Positions 1 through 8,189 of a stretch of 64,000 nucleotides of DNA are shown here, piece after piece. A model generated the notes under the pieces. The model worked only from the letters and a program-made list of their open reading frames with translations, made no database searches and was not told the DNA's origin. Where the stretch lies: positions 124,001 through 188,000 of the forward strand of contig CAYLLA010000001.1 of NCBI GenBank assembly GCA_964384555.1, given 5' to 3'. Every line of letters starts with the position of its first letter. Position 1 is the stretch's first letter. The translations under genes were made by a program, and so were the position numbers. This DNA comes from CAG-390 sp964384555. GTDB taxonomy: Bacteria > Bacillota > Clostridia > Oscillospirales > CAG-272.

Positions 1-279
1 GACGTCAGCCACAAGTGCCGCCTTATCAACGTTGACGAGTATTTTGTATTTGACGCGGGCGCGCTTTACGGCTTTGTTGCGGGCATTCTTGCCAGCAACC
101 ATGACGTAACTCACGTTTTTGTGGATTCTGCACTGCGCATATGCAACAACGATCGCGATGCGTTTGAGCGTCTCCTGCACTCGCTGGACGAGCTTGCCGA
201 CAGCCACAAGGTAAACGTCGTTATGACCTCCTCGCTCCCCGTTGAAGAGGCTGACGATACAGTAAAGAGATATATCTGA
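1..279 (+). CDS. 3' end of an unidentified protein (partial)
   Basis: An open frame runs from base 1 to a TGA at 277-279 and encodes the last 92 residues of a protein whose start lies upstream of the window. The text contains a hydrophobic strand ending in Asp (HVFVDSAL) followed by a second strand (NVVMTSS). This resembles the Walker-B-like core of a nucleotide-binding or Rossmann-like fold, but no Walker A is visible in this fragment. Codon use matches the neighbouring genes. I do not recognise the family and propose no function. The stop codon lies four bases before a strongly structured non-coding segment. Confidence 0.7.
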   Translation, partial: DVSHKCRLINVDEYFVFDAGALYGFVAGILASNHDVTHVFVDSALRICNNDRDAFERLLHSLDELADSHKVNVVMTSSLPVEEADDTVKRYI

Positions 280-282
280 TCC

Positions 283-468
283 ACCCGCCGGTGTCGCTCA
301 CCTGGGCCTGTCTGTCGATCGATAGATAAGCTGCGGTGAGCGGCAACCACGGGCTTCTTATGCGGCGTGATCTGCCCTATGGCGGGTCGTCCGCATAGCT
401 TTTTATATTCAAGATCTGCCGCCGCAATGCATGCCTTGACCGACCGGTGCATTGGCTTTACAGCGGGT
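283..468 (+). ncRNA. Candidate structured RNA with a multi-helix junction, unclassified
   Basis: The segment folds on paper into a closed junction. The outer stem pairs ACCCGC (283-288) with GCGGGT (463-468), continued by TGT (292-294) with ACA (460-462). Inside are three hairpins: CGCTCACC (295-302) with GGTGAGCG (335-342), TATGCGG (359-365) with CCGCATA (391-397), and CAATGCA (425-431) with TGCATTG (448-454). All listed pairs are Watson-Crick. It does not show the purine, T-box, cobalamin, SAM, TPP or lysine riboswitch cores, nor the conserved RNase P or SRP motifs. A 6S-like RNA or an unnamed cis-regulatory RNA for guaB are possibilities I cannot separate. A weak hairpin (478-483 with 496-501) followed by CCGCTTTT may end the transcript. 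Confidence 0.45.
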
Positions 469-669
469 AAGCTTCGAGCGTGATTGTGATTCCTCTCACG
501 CCCGCTTTTCATAGAATGAGAGAAATAAAAAGAATAAAAGAAGAAGACAAATGATATAAAATCCGCGCGTCCGCGCGGGTATCGATCGTCAACGAGATCT
601 TGCGATCGGTAAAAAAATAAGATCAAAAAAGAACAGCACAAACACACAAGAAAGGCAAGGATCCCTCAA
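469..669 (+). promoter_or_regulatory. guaB upstream region with AT-rich putative -10
   Basis: After the structured segment the sequence becomes purine- and A-rich. It contains TATAAAAT near 556-563 as a possible -10, without a good -35. A short GC hairpin (CCGCGCG/CGCGCGG type, about 563-580) follows. AGGA about nine bases before the guaB ATG is the likely ribosome binding site. Confidence 0.3.
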
Positions 670-2172
670 ATGGCATACTTCTATCCCGAACCCTCGCACA
701 CATTTAGCGAGTACCTGCTTATTCCCGGATATACGACCCCCGAGTGTATTCCCACAAATGTTAATCTTAAAACTCCGCTTGTTAAGTTTCGTCGCGGCGA
801 GGAGTCTGCTATAAACCTCAATATACCGCTCGTTTCTGCCGTTATGCAGTCTGTCTCTGATGACAGAATGGCCATAGCCTTGGCGCGTGAGGGCGGCATG
901 TCCTTCATTTACGGCTCTCAAAGCGTTGAGGATGAGGCCGCTATGGTCGCCCGCGTTAAGAGCTACAAGGCGGGCTTTGTGGTCAGCGATTCCAACCTGA
1001 CCCCCGATAATACCCTGGCCGATGTTTTGGCACTGGTCGAGCGCAACGGTCACGGCACTATCGCCATTACAGATAACGGTCAGCACAACGGCCGCCTGCT
1101 TGGTATCGTTACAGGCCGTGATTACAGAGTTTCCCGCATGTCTGTGGATATGAAGGTATCCGAGTTCATGACACCTCGCGAGCGCCTTGTTACCGCCCCT
1201 GCGGATACATCCCTCAAGGTCGCCAATGATATTATTTGGGATAACAAGCTCAACGCTCTGCCCATCGTTGACAGCGAGGACAGGCTCTGCTACTTTGTTT
1301 TCCGCAAGGATTACTCCGAGCATAAAGAAAACCCGCAGGAGCTGCTTGATGCCGATAAGCGCTTTATGGTCGGCGCGGGCATCAATACCCGCGACTATGC
1401 CGAGCGCGTACCCGCACTTGTTGAGGCGGGAGTTGATGTTTTGTGCATCGATGCCTCCGAGGGATATACCTGCTGGCAAAAGCAGACCCTTGATTTTATC
1501 CGTCAAAGATACGGCGACAGCGTAAAGGTAGGCGCGGGCAATGTGGTTGACCGCGACGGCTTCCGCTTCCTTGCCGAGGCGGGTGCTGATTTTGTCAAGG
1601 TCGGCATCGGCGGCGGCTCTATCTGCATTACACGTGAGCAAAAGGGTATCGGCCGCGGGCAGGCTACCGCACTTATCGAGGTTGCGGCTGCACGTGACGA
1701 ATACTTTGAGGAGACGGGTATATATATTCCCATCTGCTCTGACGGCGGCATCGTGCATGACTATCATATGACGTTGGCTCTCGCCATGGGCGCCGATTTT
1801 ATGATGCTTGGTCGCTACTTTGCAAGATTTGACGAAAGCCCCACAAACCGCCTCTTTATAAACGGCCAGTATGTTAAGGAATACTGGGGCGAGGGTTCAA
1901 ACCGCGCCCGCAACTGGCAGCGTTATGATCTTGGCGGCAAGGGCGGCCTCAACTTTGAGGAGGGCGTTGATTCCTACGTCGTTTACGCCGGTCCGCTTCA
2001 TGATAACGTGGCCAAGAGCCTTTACAAGGTCAAATCCACCATGTGCAACTGCGGAGTTACCAATATTCCGGATCTGCAAAAGAATGCTCGCATCACCCTC
2101 GTATCCTCCACAAGTATAGTTGAGGGCGGATACCACGACGTTATCCTCAAAACAGCCAACTCCAAGATATGA
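670..2172 (+). CDS. guaB: Inosine-5'-monophosphate dehydrogenase
   Basis: Oxidises IMP to XMP with NAD+, the committed step of guanine nucleotide synthesis in the cytoplasm. The 500-residue length is normal. Residues about 95-210 form the regulatory CBS pair inserted in the TIM barrel. The phosphate-binding and catalytic loop reads GIGGGSICITREQKG, with the nucleophilic cysteine at residue 319. The early signature LVSAVMQSVSDDRMAIAL is also present. The loop differs slightly from the common GSICTTR, as in some other anaerobe enzymes. The stop overlaps the radC start (ATGA), so the two genes are translationally coupled. The ATG at 670 is preceded by AGGA at good spacing. The structured segment upstream is a possible regulator. 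Confidence 0.95.
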   Translation: MAYFYPEPSHTFSEYLLIPGYTTPECIPTNVNLKTPLVKFRRGEESAINLNIPLVSAVMQSVSDDRMAIALAREGGMSFIYGSQSVEDEAAMVARVKSYKAGFVVSDSNLTPDNTLADVLALVERNGHGTIAITDNGQHNGRLLGIVTGRDYRVSRMSVDMKVSEFMTPRERLVTAPADTSLKVANDIIWDNKLNALPIVDSEDRLCYFVFRKDYSEHKENPQELLDADKRFMVGAGINTRDYAERVPALVEAGVDVLCIDASEGYTCWQKQTLDFIRQRYGDSVKVGAGNVVDRDGFRFLAEAGADFVKVGIGGGSICITREQKGIGRGQATALIEVAAARDEYFEETGIYIPICSDGGIVHDYHMTLALAMGADFMMLGRYFARFDESPTNRLFINGQYVKEYWGEGSNRARNWQRYDLGGKGGLNFEEGVDSYVVYAGPLHDNVAKSLYKVKSTMCNCGVTNIPDLQKNARITLVSSTSIVEGGYHDVILKTANSKI

Positions 2173-2933
2173 GCACTCACATGGGGCATCGCACAAGACT
2201 TAAGGAACGCTTTCTCAGGGAAGGACTTGATTCCTTTAGCACGCATGAGGTCGTTGAACTTATGCTTTTCTATGCAATACCTCAGCGTGATGTTAATGAG
2301 ATCGCACACAAGCTCGTTGAGCGTTTTGGCTCGCTTGCGGGCATACTCGAGGCGAGTATTGAAGATATACAGGAGGTCGGCGGAGTTGGGCTTCACGCCG
2401 CAACCATGTTCAAGGCCGTCAGCGCCATAACGCGCAGATACGCGCTTGAACGCGGCAGTGCCGAAACACGCTATACCTCTATAGGCCAAATAGGAAGATT
2501 TCTTGTTAATAACTATATCGGAGTCACGGTAGAACAGGCTCACCTGATGCTTTTTGACAGCAGTATGAAGCTCCTTGATACCGTAAAGGTCGGTGACGGG
2601 GTTGTAAATTCCGTCACGATCACTCCGCGTATCGTTATTGAACACGCAGTCAAACGCAATGCGGCGGCGGTAGTGCTGTCGCATAATCATCCGGGCGGAA
2701 TTGCAATGCCGTCGGATGAGGATGTGGCACTTACCATGCGTATGCGCCAGATACTCAGTGCATGCGGCGTAACGCTTATCGATCATTTTGTTGTGGCCGA
2801 TCAGCTTTACAACGTCATCATTGGCGGCAAGGGGCGGGAGGCGTTACAGCTTGGCGCCGCACAGCTCGATTTTGACCGTTTTTACAGTGATCTTGAAGAT
2901 CGTGACGGTGGGGTCGGTGATGCATCAAAATGA
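2169..2933 (+). CDS. radC: RadC family JAB/MPN-domain protein
   Basis: This 254-residue protein has the N-terminal helix-hairpin-helix-like part of the RadC family. A C-terminal JAMM metalloprotease-like domain follows, with zinc ligands in SHNHPGG...SDED around residues 170-184 (H-x-H-x10-D). The family was once linked to DNA repair, but its biochemical role is not settled, so only the family name is supported. It starts inside the guaB stop and its own stop overlaps the next start (again ATGA). Together these form a tight three-gene unit: guaB, radC and an unknown gene. Confidence 0.9.
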   Translation: MSTHMGHRTRLKERFLREGLDSFSTHEVVELMLFYAIPQRDVNEIAHKLVERFGSLAGILEASIEDIQEVGGVGLHAATMFKAVSAITRRYALERGSAETRYTSIGQIGRFLVNNYIGVTVEQAHLMLFDSSMKLLDTVKVGDGVVNSVTITPRIVIEHAVKRNAAAVVLSHNHPGGIAMPSDEDVALTMRMRQILSACGVTLIDHFVVADQLYNVIIGGKGREALQLGAAQLDFDRFYSDLEDRDGGVGDASK

Positions 2934-3556
2934 TACTTGTACTGTGTGAGGATATAGAACGTCGCGCCGAAATGGCAGGACAGCTGAGGGCGCGCCAAAT
3001 CTCGGTTTGGGCACCGCCGCCCTGCGATTTTCAGGCCGAGGCCGAAAGCCCGCGCTACAGCACGGTGGTGTTTGTACTGCCACTGCCGCGGGAGTTGCTT
3101 TTCGGCCATGCACCGATGCGCTTTAAAATAGCTGTTGGTGGGGCTGATACAGTCCTGCCGGATGATACCGAACGCTTCAGTGAGCTGAACTCGCCGGAGC
3201 TTTTGGATCATCTTGCGGATATAGAGCGTTCACAACCGCTCGAATATGCAGGCGAGTTTTGTCTTGACGGCAGCAGTGTGTACGCGTTTGGTTATCCGCT
3301 GAAATTAAATCCGGAGGAGTTTGCCGTCATTGCACGGCTGATAGCTATTGGCCGAGCAACGCCCGATGAGCTGTTTGCCGCCTGCTCTGATAAGATCTAT
3401 TCAACACGCAAGGCACCGCGACTTAACAATAACGTATCGGCCGTGATATCTCGTATCAACAAAATGTCCCGCGAGATAACGGGCAGACGTATGATAGCCC
3501 GCCGCGGGGACAGCTATTATTTGGTAGGCTCGGAGGAGCCGACAGGGAAAAATTAA
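2930..3556 (+). CDS. Unidentified protein with response-regulator-like layout
   Basis: This 208-residue protein begins MILVLCEDIERR, which looks like the first strand and acidic turn of a receiver-like domain, although no clear phosphoacceptor Asp or Lys set is visible. The C-terminal 85 residues (LNPEEFAVIARLI ... SAVISRINKMSREITGRRMI ... GDSYYLVG) have the helix pattern and closing beta hairpin of an OmpR-type winged helix. It may therefore be a degenerate, phosphorylation-independent regulator. It overlaps radC by four bases and ends just before the serS T-box promoter. I infer a DNA-binding role only from this layout; no close family is recognised. Confidence 0.6.
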   Translation: MILVLCEDIERRAEMAGQLRARQISVWAPPPCDFQAEAESPRYSTVVFVLPLPRELLFGHAPMRFKIAVGGADTVLPDDTERFSELNSPELLDHLADIERSQPLEYAGEFCLDGSSVYAFGYPLKLNPEEFAVIARLIAIGRATPDELFAACSDKIYSTRKAPRLNNNVSAVISRINKMSREITGRRMIARRGDSYYLVGSEEPTGKN

Positions 3557-3565
3557 AAAAAGGGA

Positions 3566-3594
3566 TTGACAAATCGCTCGTTTTGATATAAAAT
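3566..3594 (+). promoter_or_regulatory. Sigma-A promoter of the serS T-box transcript
   Basis: TTGACA (3566-3571), a 17-base spacer and TAAAAT (3589-3594) lie directly after the stop of the preceding gene and upstream of the T-box leader. Confidence 0.75.
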
Positions 3595-3599
3595 ATCTG

Positions 3600-3850
3600 T
3601 GTTCCGAGTGATTTCAGATCTATCGGATAAATATCCGAAAATAATAAAGGCAATGACGGAAAAAAAGCCTGTACGCCGAAAAGAGACGTGGGATCTCGGC
3701 TGAAAGTCCCGCGATGGCACGGCAGGTCATATCCACTCCCGAGCTGCCCGCGATGAGCGTGGCCGCCGCCCGCGTTAAAGGCATAGAGTTAAAAACAAGG
3801 TGGTACCGTGATACACTCACCCTTGGCCTGCGCCAAGGGTGTTTTTTGTT
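3600..3850 (+). promoter_or_regulatory. T-box riboswitch controlling serS
   Basis: The leader carries the T-box sequence AAGGTGGTACCGTG at 3797-3810, a close match to the conserved AGGGTGGTACCGCG that pairs with the uncharged tRNA acceptor end. Directly after it is an intrinsic terminator, CACCCTTGGC (3818-3827) and GCCAAGGGTG (3832-3841), followed by TTTTTT. Uncharged tRNA-Ser should favour the antiterminator and let transcription enter serS. The specifier codon could not be assigned by eye. Position and downstream gene make serine the expected ligand tRNA. Confidence 0.9.
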
Positions 3851-3921
3851 TTTACACCAATAACCATAGAAGTAAAAAAATATTATACACAGGGTCGCCA
3901 TAGGCGACCGGGGAGGAAAAA

Positions 3922-5211
3922 ATGCTTGATATTAAGTTTGTCAGGGATAATCCCGACATAGTAAAGCAAAACATCAAAAACAAATTTCAGGATGCAAAGC
4001 TGCCGCTGGTAGACGAGGTGATAGCGCTTGATGCCGAAAATCGCCGCACGATACAAGAAGCAAACGAGCTTCGCGCAGAGAAAAATCGCCTTTCAAAGCA
4101 GATCGGCGTGCTGATGGCACACGGTCAGAGAGCCGAGGCTGAGGAGACTAAAAAGCAGGTCGCGGAGAGCGCGGCACGCCTTGCCGAGCTTGAGCGACTT
4201 GAGCCGGAGCTTGAGGCCAAGGTCAAAAAGATAATGATGCTCATTCCCAACATCATCGATCCCAGCGTGCCGATAGGCCCGGATGACAGCCATAACGTTG
4301 AGGTGGAGCGCTTTGGCGAGCCCACCGTACCGGATTTTGAGATCCCCTACCATACAGAGATCATGGAAAAGCTGAACGGCGTTGATATGGATGCCGCAGG
4401 TCGTGTTTCGGGCAACGGTTTTTACTATCTCATGGGCGATATAGCACGCCTGCACTCGGCGGTGTTGGCATATGCCCGCGATTTTATGATAAACAAGGGC
4501 TTTACCTACTGTATCCCGCCGTTTATGATCCACGGCAATGTTGTTGAGGGCGTTATGAGCCAAAACGATATGGATGCCATGATGTACAAGATCGAGGGCG
4601 AGGACCTTTATCTCATCGGTACCTCCGAGCATTCGATGATAGGCAAATTTATCGATCAGATCATTCCCGAGGCCGCCCTGCCGCAAACTCTTACCAGCTA
4701 CAGCCCCTGCTTCCGTAAGGAAAAAGGCGCGCACGGCATAGAGGAGCGCGGAGTTTACCGCATCCACCAGTTTGAAAAGCAGGAAATGATAGTTGTTTGC
4801 CGCCCCGAGGACAGCATGGAGTGGTACGAAAAGATGTGGCGTTATTCTGTTGAGCTCTTCCGTTCAATGGAGATCCCCGTGCGCCAGCTTGAGTGCTGTT
4901 CCGGTGACCTTGCCGATCTTAAGGTCAAATCCTGCGATATCGAGGCATGGTCGCCTCGCCAGGGCAAGTATTTTGAGGTCTGCTCCTGCTCTAACCTCGG
5001 CGATGCACAGGCACGTCGCCTGCGTATGAGAGTAAAGGGAGCGGATGGCCGCATGTACCTGCCGCACACACTTAACAATACAGTTGTTGCGCCGCCGCGT
5101 ATGCTTATTGCATTCCTTGAGAACCACCTGCAGGCGGACGGCAGCGTACCCATCCCCGAAGTTCTGCGCCCCTACATGGGCGGCGTTGAGCTGCTCACAC
5201 CCAAAAAGTGA
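3922..5211 (+). CDS. serS: Seryl-tRNA synthetase
   Basis: Charges tRNA-Ser with serine in the cytoplasm. The 429-residue class II synthetase starts with the helical tRNA-binding arm (about residues 25-110). Motif 2 is SPCFRKEKGAHGIEERG with RIHQFEKQEM around residues 260-287. Motif 3 is LNNTVVAPPRMLIAFLEN around 383-400. Motif 3 differs from the common bacterial NGSGLAVGR form but keeps the ATP-binding Arg. The ATG is preceded by GGGGAGG at ideal spacing. The gene is controlled by the T-box just upstream and is followed by a 19-bp terminator hairpin, so it appears monocistronic. Confidence 0.95.
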   Translation: MLDIKFVRDNPDIVKQNIKNKFQDAKLPLVDEVIALDAENRRTIQEANELRAEKNRLSKQIGVLMAHGQRAEAEETKKQVAESAARLAELERLEPELEAKVKKIMMLIPNIIDPSVPIGPDDSHNVEVERFGEPTVPDFEIPYHTEIMEKLNGVDMDAAGRVSGNGFYYLMGDIARLHSAVLAYARDFMINKGFTYCIPPFMIHGNVVEGVMSQNDMDAMMYKIEGEDLYLIGTSEHSMIGKFIDQIIPEAALPQTLTSYSPCFRKEKGAHGIEERGVYRIHQFEKQEMIVVCRPEDSMEWYEKMWRYSVELFRSMEIPVRQLECCSGDLADLKVKSCDIEAWSPRQGKYFEVCSCSNLGDAQARRLRMRVKGADGRMYLPHTLNNTVVAPPRMLIAFLENHLQADGSVPIPEVLRPYMGGVELLTPKK

Positions 5212-5251
5212 TCCGGAGCGGGGAACAGCTCAAAGAGCCTGTAAAATAATC

Positions 5252-5295
5252 GATCGAGGCTTTATCACGGTGCTATCCGTGATAAAGCCTCGATC
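5252..5295. terminator. Bidirectional terminator hairpin between serS and the SPFH gene
   Basis: A perfect 19-bp stem (5252-5270 with 5277-5295) with loop TGCTAT sits between two convergent genes. Flanking T/A tracts are short, so it may also act as a roadblock or RNA-stabilising hairpin. Confidence 0.75.
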
Positions 5296-5337
5296 TTGTC
5301 ATCTGTTCAATTATGAGTGTCGAAATCCCGCGCAGGT

Positions 5338-6453
5338 TCAGTCTTCTTTTTGCCCGCGCAGAACGCGGCAAAGCTCTTCCAAAATATCAGAGCCGCCGTT
5401 GAGGTTTATGTTGCCAACATTGTGGCTTATCCGCTCAACATATTCAAGCTCCTTAAGCCTGTAAAGCGTGCGGTTTTCCTCCATCAGCTTGGCTGTGTTA
5501 AGCAGAGAACGCGTGGAGGCCACCTCCTCGCGCCGCGTGATAACGCTCGCCTGCGCTTGCTTTTCGGCGGCAAGGACAGAGTTCATAATGTCTCTAATCT
5601 CGCCCGGCAGTATGATATCCTTAACGCTCGCCTCGGATACATCAAGGTACAGTCCCTCGCCAGCCTTTTTAAGCTGCTCGGAAAGGTGTGAACTCATGCT
5701 CTTTTTGTTTTCAAGTATCTCGTCCAGCGTGTGCTCTCCAACATACTCGCGCAGGGCAAGCTGTGCGGCGGTGTAGAGCTGCACATGATATGATCCTATC
5801 TCTGATTCTATCTTTATCGGGTCGCTGATCCTGTAGCTGCAAACAAAATTAAACCTTACAGTCACCTTGTCTCGCGTCAACATCTCTTGGCTCGGCAGAT
5901 CGACCTGTTGCAGCCGCATATCTACCGTATCGCATCTGACGGCGATACCCGAGGCCTTCCAAAAACGATACCGACCGGGGGAGAGGAGCTTTTGCAGTTT
6001 GTTGTTGTAGTAAAGGCGCGCGGTCTCGTGATCCGCAACATTCACCTCACAGCAAAAGAACTCAGCAGGTACGGCATCCAAAATGTGCGCCGGTATCTCG
6101 TCTGATACCGCGGGATTTGAGATGTCAATCGATTTAAATTCATGCTTGCCGGCATCCGCAAAAAATGCGTACTCACCCGCAGCCAAAAGCTCGGTAAAGT
6201 TGCCGTTTACAAAGTGCATGCTAAGGGTAGCATCCGCAACATTTAAAAATACAAGGCTGTCCGCGCCGCGTGCCTGTGTTAGCGTGTTTTGCGGAATATC
6301 GCATATATGTCCGCAAAGAGGGTAAAGCGTGTAGCTCCGCCCGCCAAGCGTGCTGTAACGGCCGGGCGGGAGGATGGCACGGATCCTGCCGTTTTTAAAC
6401 TGTACTGCGCGCTCTGATTCGCCCACAGTCAAATGCATGGAATGTCGTTTCAT
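5338..6453 (-). CDS. SPFH/Band-7 (slipin-like) protein
   Basis: This 371-residue protein has a central SPFH domain (about residues 165-300, with VRFNFVCSYRISDPIKI). A helical tail follows (VLAAEKQAQASVITRREEVA) of the kind found in slipins. The N-terminal 150 residues hold two repeats of a small beta-rich unit (ERAVQFKNGRIRAILPPGRY and a related ARLYYNNKLQKLLSPGRY), so the front end looks duplicated. No clear transmembrane segment is seen, unlike typical stomatins. SPFH proteins form oligomeric scaffolds, often at membranes; a specific role cannot be inferred. The start is the ATG at 6453 with GAGG upstream. It is unrelated to the flotillin at 50791 except for the shared fold. Confidence 0.8.
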   Translation of the reverse strand: MKRHSMHLTVGESERAVQFKNGRIRAILPPGRYSTLGGRSYTLYPLCGHICDIPQNTLTQARGADSLVFLNVADATLSMHFVNGNFTELLAAGEYAFFADAGKHEFKSIDISNPAVSDEIPAHILDAVPAEFFCCEVNVADHETARLYYNNKLQKLLSPGRYRFWKASGIAVRCDTVDMRLQQVDLPSQEMLTRDKVTVRFNFVCSYRISDPIKIESEIGSYHVQLYTAAQLALREYVGEHTLDEILENKKSMSSHLSEQLKKAGEGLYLDVSEASVKDIILPGEIRDIMNSVLAAEKQAQASVITRREEVASTRSLLNTAKLMEENRTLYRLKELEYVERISHNVGNINLNGGSDILEELCRVLRGQKED

Positions 6454-6902
6454 TTACGAGACCTCGTTTTCTTGGATGGTGAGGGAGGATGGTGCCTCCG
6501 CGTTCGCACTGCGGCGCGTTGGTTGAGTAAGACCAAGCTTTGAGCGGTATCCGCGCGTGTGCTTGGATATGGCTCGCGCAGGTGAGGTACGGTATCCCCA
6601 CGCGGCAGGGCGGTGCGACCGTCGCCGATTCACGGCAGGAGGCACGTCCCCCCTCGGAGTTTAATGTTTTCCAACAAGATAAGAGCGGAATCGAACCGCA
6701 AAGTTGCCGCCGCCGTTTGCGGGGCGTCGGTAACTTCTTGCCTTTTGCACGATTGGCATCAGTACATGGTGGGCTACGGAACATGCCGCGGATAGGATCC
6801 CGCACGCCGCCGCGCCTTGCGTTTGTAGCGCAAAAAACGCCGCGCCCGCATGTACGACTTAAGTATAGCGTATATATATGAACTCAATATTAACGTGCAC
6901 AA
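6454..6902. other. Gene-free GC-rich segment with RNA-like structure
   Basis: No convincing coding frame is found here on either strand. On the minus strand the text between about 6760 and 6665 contains nested stems. AAGTTACC pairs with GGCAACTT, closed by GGCAAGA with TCTTGTT. A hairpin GCGG-TTCGATT-CCGC has the loop of a tRNA T-arm. No D-arm, anticodon arm or complete acceptor stem could be built, so it is not called a tRNA. A TATACT near 6861-6866 read on the minus strand could be a -10. A minus-strand non-coding RNA or a long leader of the SPFH gene are both possible. Confidence 0.35.
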
Positions 6903-6955
6903 AAAATGAGGCTCGCAGGTCATGCCGCGCGGCATTCGGTCTGTGAGCCTCATTT
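6903..6955. terminator. Terminator hairpin downstream of the GNAT-like gene
   Basis: AAAATGAGGCTC (6903-6914) pairs with GAGCCTCATTTT (6944-6955), giving a 12-bp stem with A and T tracts built in. It lies just past the end of the minus-strand operon that finishes at 7008 and could work in both directions. Confidence 0.75.
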
Positions 6956-7007
6956 TATTGTTTAATATTCAAATTAAATGCAGTTACTTATCTGATCTTG
7001 TTCTGCC

Positions 7008-7409
7008 TTATTGCTCGCCGCCCTTGTCGTGCTGACACGGATGGTCAAAAAAGCCCTCAAGATCCACCGCAAGGCGGCCGCTTGCATCTTTACGGAAGCC
7101 GATGGCACCAACTAAAAGGCGATCGCGGATCGGGGCATCATAAAACGCACACCCCGCGCCGCAAAGATCCATAAAATTCAGCGCGGCACGTCCCATAACG
7201 AACATCGGTTGAAAATCCTCGTGTCCCGGGAGCGCATCAAGGGTCAGCATGTGTCCGCCATCGGGTGTGAGCTTAAATTGGCAAACACCTATAAATTCGC
7301 CGTCCGCATCGGCGCGGTATGCCAGCGCATCCGCAATAAACTCCGCTCCAACACGCGCACAAAGCGCCTCCTGTTCTGTCTTGGTCTGTATGGGCAATAC
7401 TTCAAGCAT
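7008..7409 (-). CDS. Small GNAT-like acetyltransferase-fold protein
   Basis: This 133-residue protein has the strand order and central GEFIGVCQF strand typical of GCN5-related N-acetyltransferases. The alternating beta/alpha pattern continues through residue 115. The tail is unusual, with a Cys/His-containing end (DHPCQHDKGG). The P-loop-like R/Q-x-x-G-x-G/A acetyl-CoA signature is not obvious, so activity is uncertain. It is the last gene of the minus-strand block, 21 bases after the pseudouridine synthase, and is followed by a strong terminator. The start ATG is preceded by GGGGACGAGA. Confidence 0.55.
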   Translation of the reverse strand: MLEVLPIQTKTEQEALCARVGAEFIADALAYRADADGEFIGVCQFKLTPDGGHMLTLDALPGHEDFQPMFVMGRAALNFMDLCGAGCAFYDAPIRDRLLVGAIGFRKDASGRLAVDLEGFFDHPCQHDKGGEQ

Positions 7410-7430
7410 TTCTCGTCCCCCTGCCTTGTT

Positions 7431-8159
7431 TTATTTTACCGCACGCATGAGGTCTCTCACCTCCTGCGTTTCAAGGTAGCGCCACTGGCCGCACTTAAGA
7501 CCGTGCAGTGTCAGCGTGCCGATAGCAGTGCGCTTAAGGCGCACAACATCTATGTGGGCTATGTCGCACATCTTTCTTATCTGGCGGTTGCGCCCCTCAA
7601 ACAGTGTCATCTCAAGCGTTGCGCCATCGGGATACAATTCAAGCACCGATACACGCACAGGGCGTATCTTTTTGCCGTCTATCATGAGCGGGGAAGAGAG
7701 GATCTCAAGCGTTTTGTCGGTTATCTCGCCGCGCACGCGCACGTGATAGACCTTGCCTACATGGTTGCGCGGGTGCATCATCATATTGGCAAACTCGCCG
7801 TCATCGGTCAACAGCAAAAGCCCCTCTGATGCCATATCAAGTCTGCCGACAGGATACACACGTCCGCCCGCTTCGCTTACAAGATCTGTCACCGGTCGGC
7901 GCCCCTTTTCGTCGGAGAGCGTGCAAACATAGCCGCGCGGTTTGTAGAGCGCTATGTACTTGCGCTCGCTCCGTGAGACCGGACCGCGCAGGCGTTGACC
8001 CTTCCACGCCACAACATCCGTCGCGGGGTCTACCTTGTCTCCGAGACGAGATGGGTGACCGTTAACGGTAACATGCCCCGCTTCGATCTCCGCTTCCGCG
8101 GCACGGCGGGAAAGCACGCCGCAATCTGAAAAATATTTTTGAAGTCTTATCTTTTCCAT
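7431..8159 (-). CDS. rluB: rRNA pseudouridine synthase, RluB/RsuA family
   Basis: Isomerises a uridine in ribosomal RNA to pseudouridine. In the 242 residues an N-terminal S4 RNA-binding domain (RLQKYFSDCGVLSRRAAE, residues 5-60) is followed by the RsuA/RluB catalytic domain. The active-site motif VGRLDMASEGLLLLTDDG surrounds the catalytic Asp near residue 107. The GRNRQIRKMC motif lies near residue 190. In Clostridia this gene commonly sits with dacF/ytfJ/scpAB, as here. The exact target uridine cannot be read from sequence; B. subtilis RluB modifies 23S rRNA. Confidence 0.9.
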   Translation of the reverse strand: MEKIRLQKYFSDCGVLSRRAAEAEIEAGHVTVNGHPSRLGDKVDPATDVVAWKGQRLRGPVSRSERKYIALYKPRGYVCTLSDEKGRRPVTDLVSEAGGRVYPVGRLDMASEGLLLLTDDGEFANMMMHPRNHVGKVYHVRVRGEITDKTLEILSSPLMIDGKKIRPVRVSVLELYPDGATLEMTLFEGRNRQIRKMCDIAHIDVVRLKRTAIGTLTLHGLKCGQWRYLETQEVRDLMRAVK

Positions 8160-8189
8160 GAGGTTAGTGTCTCTTTTATCCTTGTAATT

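Noticed and set aside
111..647. Minus-strand open frame over the structured segment upstream of guaB
   Set aside because: The translation is low-quality, with a Phe/Tyr-rich start from the A-rich tract, and it covers paired RNA elements.
283..660. Purine riboswitch ahead of guaB
   Set aside because: The conserved three-way core with its loop-loop bases (TATGG and TTTCTAC-like elements) is absent.
589..1767. Long open frame antisense to guaB
   Set aside because: It mirrors guaB codons, has no ribosome binding site and no family features; guaB is certain.
6680..6700. Possible tRNA gene from a T-arm-like hairpin
   Set aside because: No acceptor, D or anticodon arm could be paired in a 70-100 base frame.
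6540..6881. Open frames on both strands in the 6454-6900 gap
   Set aside because: The products are Arg/Pro-rich without motifs and overlap each other; structure rather than coding explains the region better.
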